In this document: positions 60,770 through 64,000 of the stretch, piece after piece | Numbering within the stretch: the first letter of the stretch is position 1 | Layout: every line of letters starts with the position of its first letter | DNA from: Desulfuromonadaceae bacterium | GTDB taxonomy: Bacteria > Desulfobacterota > Desulfuromonadia > Geobacterales > Pseudopelobacteraceae | Direction of reading: 5' to 3' | NCBI GenBank assembly: GCA_028687585.1 | Contig: JAQTZV010000013.1 | Span: forward strand, 1 to 64,000 | Length of the DNA stretch: 64,000 bases | The notes under the pieces: model-generated | Seen by the model: the letters and a program-made list of their open reading frames with translations, nothing else | Told to the model about the DNA's origin: nothing | Database searches by the model: none | Translations under genes and position numbers: made by a program

Positions 60770-60809
60770 GGTATCTCTCCTTATTCATACTATTCGCCGC
60801 AAAAACGCA

Positions 60810-62132
60810 CTAATATCGCCACTTGAAGTTGACCGTTTTACATCCGGGCATAACGTTACGAAAGAGATCAAACCCCTCATCAGTAGCGTTAATTCCACTG
60901 CAGGTGAGCCATTTCAACCCGGGTATCAGTGCCAGATTCAAAAGTCCCGCATCACTAATAGCGGTATGGTAGAGCGAAAGTCGCTGCAGCGATATTAATG
61001 GCCGTAACAGCGCCAATCCCTGGTCACTGACGCGAGTATCAGAAAAATACAACTCCTGCAATCCGGTCAGGTGCGTAATATGGGAAAAGATCGAATCATC
61101 ACAATTGTATAAAAACAGTGATTGCACATCGCCAGGATGCAACTCTCTCAAAAAACCGGTATCATGGCCGTTATCACCTTTTACATCCAAGCGCAGGGAC
61201 GTATCAAGGAATACCTCTTTTGCGCCACGTGCAATACCGATGCGCTGCCAATCCCTGAAATCAACGGAAGAAGTTTTGCGAACAAAAAGAGTCCCGCAGT
61301 TTTGCGCCGCTGGAAAGCGGACAATGCGCGTTTCAAAGTGGACAGTATGCGCCTCGTCAGGTTCGCAGACTTCACCGCGAAGGGTTGACAGACGTCTCCG
61401 CATACGACAGATATCCAATTCGACGGCAGCTGCCATTTCAGCAAGAAGATCGACACCATCTGCCAAGGCATCATCCACCCGCAGCTTGAATTGATAAATA
61501 TCTGCCTGCTTCAGCTCTTCATGCTGGCGAATAATCGCGTGAATATTTTGCTGCACCGCCGCGACCTGGCGAATAACGCGTACCAACTCCAAAGCAACAT
61601 CCAACTCAGACCCGTATGTAACCGGCGCTTGCTCCCACTCGCTCAGCAGGTCAATCAGCATCTGCCGATTACCGGTCTGATAGGCCTCATTGGCCAACGC
61701 CATCAACTCCTGCCTGCGAAGTCGCTCACTTTCATCCGCGGCAAGATCGGGGTGTACCGCCTTGGCCACACCTCGATACAACGATTTGAGACTGAGGTTG
61801 GCGGCATCCTGCGGCATCTCGTCTTCATCGAGCAGATCGGTGGTATGCTGGAAATGAGTATGCACATGTGCCTGATTCAGCGATTCGGCACTGTTTTCAA
61901 CCTTCGTCTCACCCAGAAGGCCCTTTAATTGCCATTCCAGCTCTTCAAGCGCCTCAATCCGGGCTCCAAGAACATCTTCATAGACCTGCTCAAATTTTCG
62001 AATTTCAGATTTTAACGCGCTATAATCCTGCTCATTCCGCTGCAGCTCCGCCTTAACCTGTGCCAACTGCTGATACTTGTGTTCCAATTCAATTTCTTCC
62101 GGCGTTTTCAGCCTGTTTTTAAAGGGGGTCAT
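60810..62132 (-). CDS. J-domain protein with coiled coil and leucine-rich repeats
   Basis: The 440-residue protein has three regions. Residues 1-80 are a coiled coil (ELEHKYQQLAQVKAELQRNE). Residues about 110-165 are a J-domain-like segment with the HPD motif in RGVAKAVHPDLAADE. Residues about 320-440 are leucine-rich repeats (LTGLQELYFSDTRVSDQGLA; LISLQRLSLYHTAISDAGLL). J domains call on DnaK and LRRs bind proteins, so it may be a targeting co-chaperone. The start overlaps the Hda-like stop (ATGA). The gene lies 40 bases ahead of cvfB. Confidence 0.85.
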   Translation of the reverse strand: MTPFKNRLKTPEEIELEHKYQQLAQVKAELQRNEQDYSALKSEIRKFEQVYEDVLGARIEALEELEWQLKGLLGETKVENSAESLNQAHVHTHFQHTTDLLDEDEMPQDAANLSLKSLYRGVAKAVHPDLAADESERLRRQELMALANEAYQTGNRQMLIDLLSEWEQAPVTYGSELDVALELVRVIRQVAAVQQNIHAIIRQHEELKQADIYQFKLRVDDALADGVDLLAEMAAAVELDICRMRRRLSTLRGEVCEPDEAHTVHFETRIVRFPAAQNCGTLFVRKTSSVDFRDWQRIGIARGAKEVFLDTSLRLDVKGDNGHDTGFLRELHPGDVQSLFLYNCDDSIFSHITHLTGLQELYFSDTRVSDQGLALLRPLISLQRLSLYHTAISDAGLLNLALIPGLKWLTCSGINATDEGFDLFRNVMPGCKTVNFKWRY

Positions 62133-62821
62133 AGCGGATGGCCTGTCAATGTCAGTTCACGCACCTCACGGGCAAGCGGCAGTGTGATGCGCCGCTTTTC
62201 AGCCATCGAAAAGCGATACAGTTGGCGGAAACAGCTAATCAATGCGCCAACCTCGCGGCTGGTGGTTGCCAGAATGTAATCAACCACATCATTCGGGATC
62301 CGTATTTGATGATCGTCAGCAACTTTTTTGATAATCATCCTTCGCGAATTGTCGTCAGACGTATCAAGCCGCGCAACCAATCCCCAGAGCAGTCGCGACG
62401 TCAGATGATCATCCATGTTTGCCAGATCGCGCGGCGACAGAGCACCGGCCATGGCGATTGTGCGGCCTGACGTATGGAATTCGTTGAATAGTTGCCACAA
62501 TGCCCGCCGCATGTCAGCGTCATCCGGCATATCGTGCAGATCATCAACCACCAACCCTCCGGCAGTAGTAAATGTCGCAACCAGCTGCTCCCTAGATATC
62601 GGTTCACGGAGCGAAAGATAGGGGAATGCGCTCCCTGCAATTGACCGCAGCAGATGGGTTTTTCCGGAACCGGAAGGGCCGTACAGATAGAGCAGGCATT
62701 CAGAATCAGCAGGATCGGCGATCCGCCGGGCAAATTTCAGGGCGGCAGCGTTTCCTTCGCAGGTAACAAAACTGTCAAAGCTGAAGCTCGGGGTAACGGG
62801 AAAATCGAAGAACTGCTGCAT
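62129..62821 (-). CDS. DnaA-related regulatory ATPase (Hda-like)
   Basis: The 230-residue protein is a short AAA+ ATPase related to the DnaA core, with Walker A GPSGSGKTHLL, Walker B GLVVDDLH and the front FDFPVTPSFSFDSFVTCEGN that resembles Hda, including a QFFDFP clamp-binding motif (MQQFFDF) at the start. Hda switches off DnaA by helping ATP hydrolysis on the sliding clamp. It is placed directly after ruvB, 2 bases apart. Confidence 0.87.
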   Translation of the reverse strand: MQQFFDFPVTPSFSFDSFVTCEGNAAALKFARRIADPADSECLLYLYGPSGSGKTHLLRSIAGSAFPYLSLREPISREQLVATFTTAGGLVVDDLHDMPDDADMRRALWQLFNEFHTSGRTIAMAGALSPRDLANMDDHLTSRLLWGLVARLDTSDDNSRRMIIKKVADDHQIRIPNDVVDYILATTSREVGALISCFRQLYRFSMAEKRRITLPLAREVRELTLTGHPL

Positions 62822-62823
62822 GG

Positions 62824-63843
62824 CTAAAAAAGATTCGCCTGTGGAGTTTCCGGAGCGATACGGCCAAAATGCAGATAGGCAGCGCGAGTGGCAACTCTGC
62901 CTCGCGGAGTACGGTTGATGAAGCCGTTCTGAATCAAAAACGGCTCGTAGACGTCTTCGATGGTATCACTCTCTTCGCTGATAGCGGCCGCAATTGTATC
63001 AAGACCAACGGGACCGCCGCTGAACTTGTCAATAATAGTCAGCAAAATCATGCGATCCATCTGGTCAAACCCCATTTCATCAATTTCAAGCAGTTTGAGC
63101 GTTGCGCGTACGACATCAAGAGTTATAACGCCATCAGCACGTACCTGAGCATAGTCACGGACACGGCGCAGCAGGCGGTTTGCGATACGGGGGGTTCCAC
63201 GACTGCGCCTGGCCAGCTCATCGGCCCCTTTGGGGTCAATTTCCATACCCAAAATACCGGACGACCGACAGATAATAGTGGCAAGCTCGTTACAGGTATA
63301 AAATTCAAGACGCGAAATAACCCCGAATCTGTCGCGTAACGGCGAAGAAAGAAGCCCGGCTCGGGTTGTCGCTCCGACCAGCGTAAATTTTGGCAAATCA
63401 ATTTTAATGGAGCGTGCACTCGGCCCCTGACCGATAATTATATCAAGCTGATAATCCTCCATTGCCGGATACAGAATTTCTTCAACAATATGGGAAATGC
63501 GGTGGATTTCGTCAATAAAGAGGACATCATGCGGTTCAAGGTTGGTGAGAATGGCGGCCAGGTCGCCCGGCCTTTCAATAACAGGCCCGGAAGTGGACTT
63601 GATGTTGACCCCCATTTCACAGGCAATGATATTGGCCAGCGTAGTTTTGCCAAGCCCCGGTGGGCCGTACAGCAGAACATGATCAAGTGCTTCGCCACGT
63701 CCCTTGGCAGCGTCAATGAACAGGCGTAGATTGCCTTTGATCTTCTCCTGACCTATGTAGTCATCAAAGGTTCGTGGGCGCAGTGTTGTGTCATACTGTG
63801 AATCATCGTCCCGTTTTTCAGGGGTGATTGTACGTAAATCCAT
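62824..63843 (-). CDS. ruvB: Holliday junction branch-migration helicase
   Basis: RuvB is the hexameric motor that moves Holliday junctions. Walker A is [13 protein letters not shown], Walker B LFIDEIHR, sensor 1 [20 protein letters not shown], and the C-terminal wHTH ends [16 protein letters not shown]. 339 residues from ATG 63843, normal. The start overlaps the stop of the upstream gene (TGATG). ruvA and ruvC are not adjacent here, unlike in many bacteria. Confidence 0.96.
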   Translation of the reverse strand: MDLRTITPEKRDDDSQYDTTLRPRTFDDYIGQEKIKGNLRLFIDAAKGRGEALDHVLLYGPPGLGKTTLANIIACEMGVNIKSTSGPVIERPGDLAAILTNLEPHDVLFIDEIHRISHIVEEILYPAMEDYQLDIIIGQGPSARSIKIDLPKFTLVGATTRAGLLSSPLRDRFGVISRLEFYTCNELATIICRSSGILGMEIDPKGADELARRSRGTPRIANRLLRRVRDYAQVRADGVITLDVVRATLKLLEIDEMGFDQMDRMILLTIIDKFSGGPVGLDTIAAAISEESDTIEDVYEPFLIQNGFINRTPRGRVATRAAYLHFGRIAPETPQANLF

Positions 63844-64000
63844 CACTGCTCCGACTTCATTACCAGAGTCTGTATCCCGGATACCGTCAGGGCAGCATCA
63901 GACTGGAGTCCGTCAGCCATTCGCTTGAAAGTAGCCCGTTCAGCAGCCACTTCATTTTCACCGATCACAACGCTATAGCGGGCTTTCAGTTTATCAGCGC
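63843..64000 (-). CDS. Histidyl-tRNA synthetase-like anticodon-binding domain, 3' end only
   Basis: The last 51 codons of a minus-strand gene run off the window edge. They read [20 protein letters not shown], then [20 protein letters not shown], which resembles the end of HisS-type anticodon-binding domains (lots of KL..RY.vviGenE). It could be hisS itself or a hisS/proS-like paralogue; only the C-terminal tail is visible. The stop TGA overlaps the ruvB start. Confidence 0.6.
   Translation of the reverse strand, partial: ADKLKARYSVVIGENEVAAERATFKRMADGLQSDAALTVSGIQTLVMKSEQ

Noticed and set aside
59939..60826. 295-codon plus-strand frame over the CvfB-like gene
   Set aside because: It is long but antisense to a gene with S1 domains and good start signals; its composition is rich in Gln, Arg and His as is common for shadows.

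Overview
The window looks like a chromosomal segment of a deltaproteobacterium of the Geobacter/Pelobacter group (Geobacterales). The inference rests on a MacA-like dihaem cytochrome c peroxidase, the trpS-scpA-scpB block divergent from dut, a V4R sensor protein paired with a diguanylate cyclase, HDOD proteins and moderate GC content. No rRNA or tRNA gene was found to fix the identity, so species is not claimed.

Layout. Positions 1-7.5 kb are a worn region: an AEC transporter, a decayed group II intron, an IS3-family remnant, unrecognised ORFs, a dihaem peroxidase and a lipoprotein hydrolase. From 7.5 to 19.4 kb lie ordinary chromosomal genes: rsgA, V4R protein plus diguanylate cyclase, trpS-scpA-scpB, dut, an acetyltransferase, an M20 peptidase, a TPR protein, a DJ-1/PfpI protein, an S9 peptidase and a LysE/ArgO exporter. 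From 19.7 to 35.9 kb is an accessory region of small-molecule redox and transport genes under at least four local regulators (two TetR, two ArsR-type). It holds two paralogous QueG-like Fe-S proteins plus a third broken copy, an AcuI-like reductase, SDR, tautomerase, cupin, flavoprotein, MFS and DMT transporters and a secreted metallo-beta-lactamase-fold protein, with several truncated genes between them. Both tetR genes appear to have operators inside their own promoters and to make leaderless mRNAs.

From 35.9 to 38.8 kb is a biotin operon (bioF-bioH-bioC on the minus strand) behind a BirA-type operator. From 38.9 to 40.9 kb is a wrecked type I restriction-modification locus: only the ends of hsdR and the C-terminal part of hsdM survive, while an intact HEPN/MNT toxin-antitoxin pair sits between them. 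From 40.9 to 44.8 kb are nucleotide-sugar genes (rmlB, rmlD, a stand-alone mannose-6-phosphate isomerase cupin, a lipoprotein, manC). From 44.9 to 52.6 kb are housekeeping and signalling genes (HDOD, a small protein with a CxxCGCGC tail, M29 and M50 peptidases, a short type IA topoisomerase, an OYE oxidoreductase, aroK), a 119-bp MITE, and a 23-residue membrane peptide.

From 52.6 to 57.3 kb is a second defence-like patch: a DUF559 nuclease-like protein with a repeated C-terminal module, an AT-rich unrecognised gene with PIN-like features, a restriction helicase with a large internal deletion, and a winged-helix plus nucleotidyltransferase pair with its own palindromic operator. The window ends with a minus-strand run: hisS-like 3' end, ruvB, an Hda/DnaA-like ATPase, a J-domain plus leucine-rich-repeat protein, a CvfB-like protein and znuA-znuC-znuB.

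The strongest leads are the HEPN/MNT pair kept inside the dead type I system, the PIN-like protein beside the dead helicase, the SnoaL-like/kinase fusion, the leaderless self-repressed tetR promoters, the TAATC repeat pairs in front of two separate transcription units, and the 23-codon membrane peptide gene.
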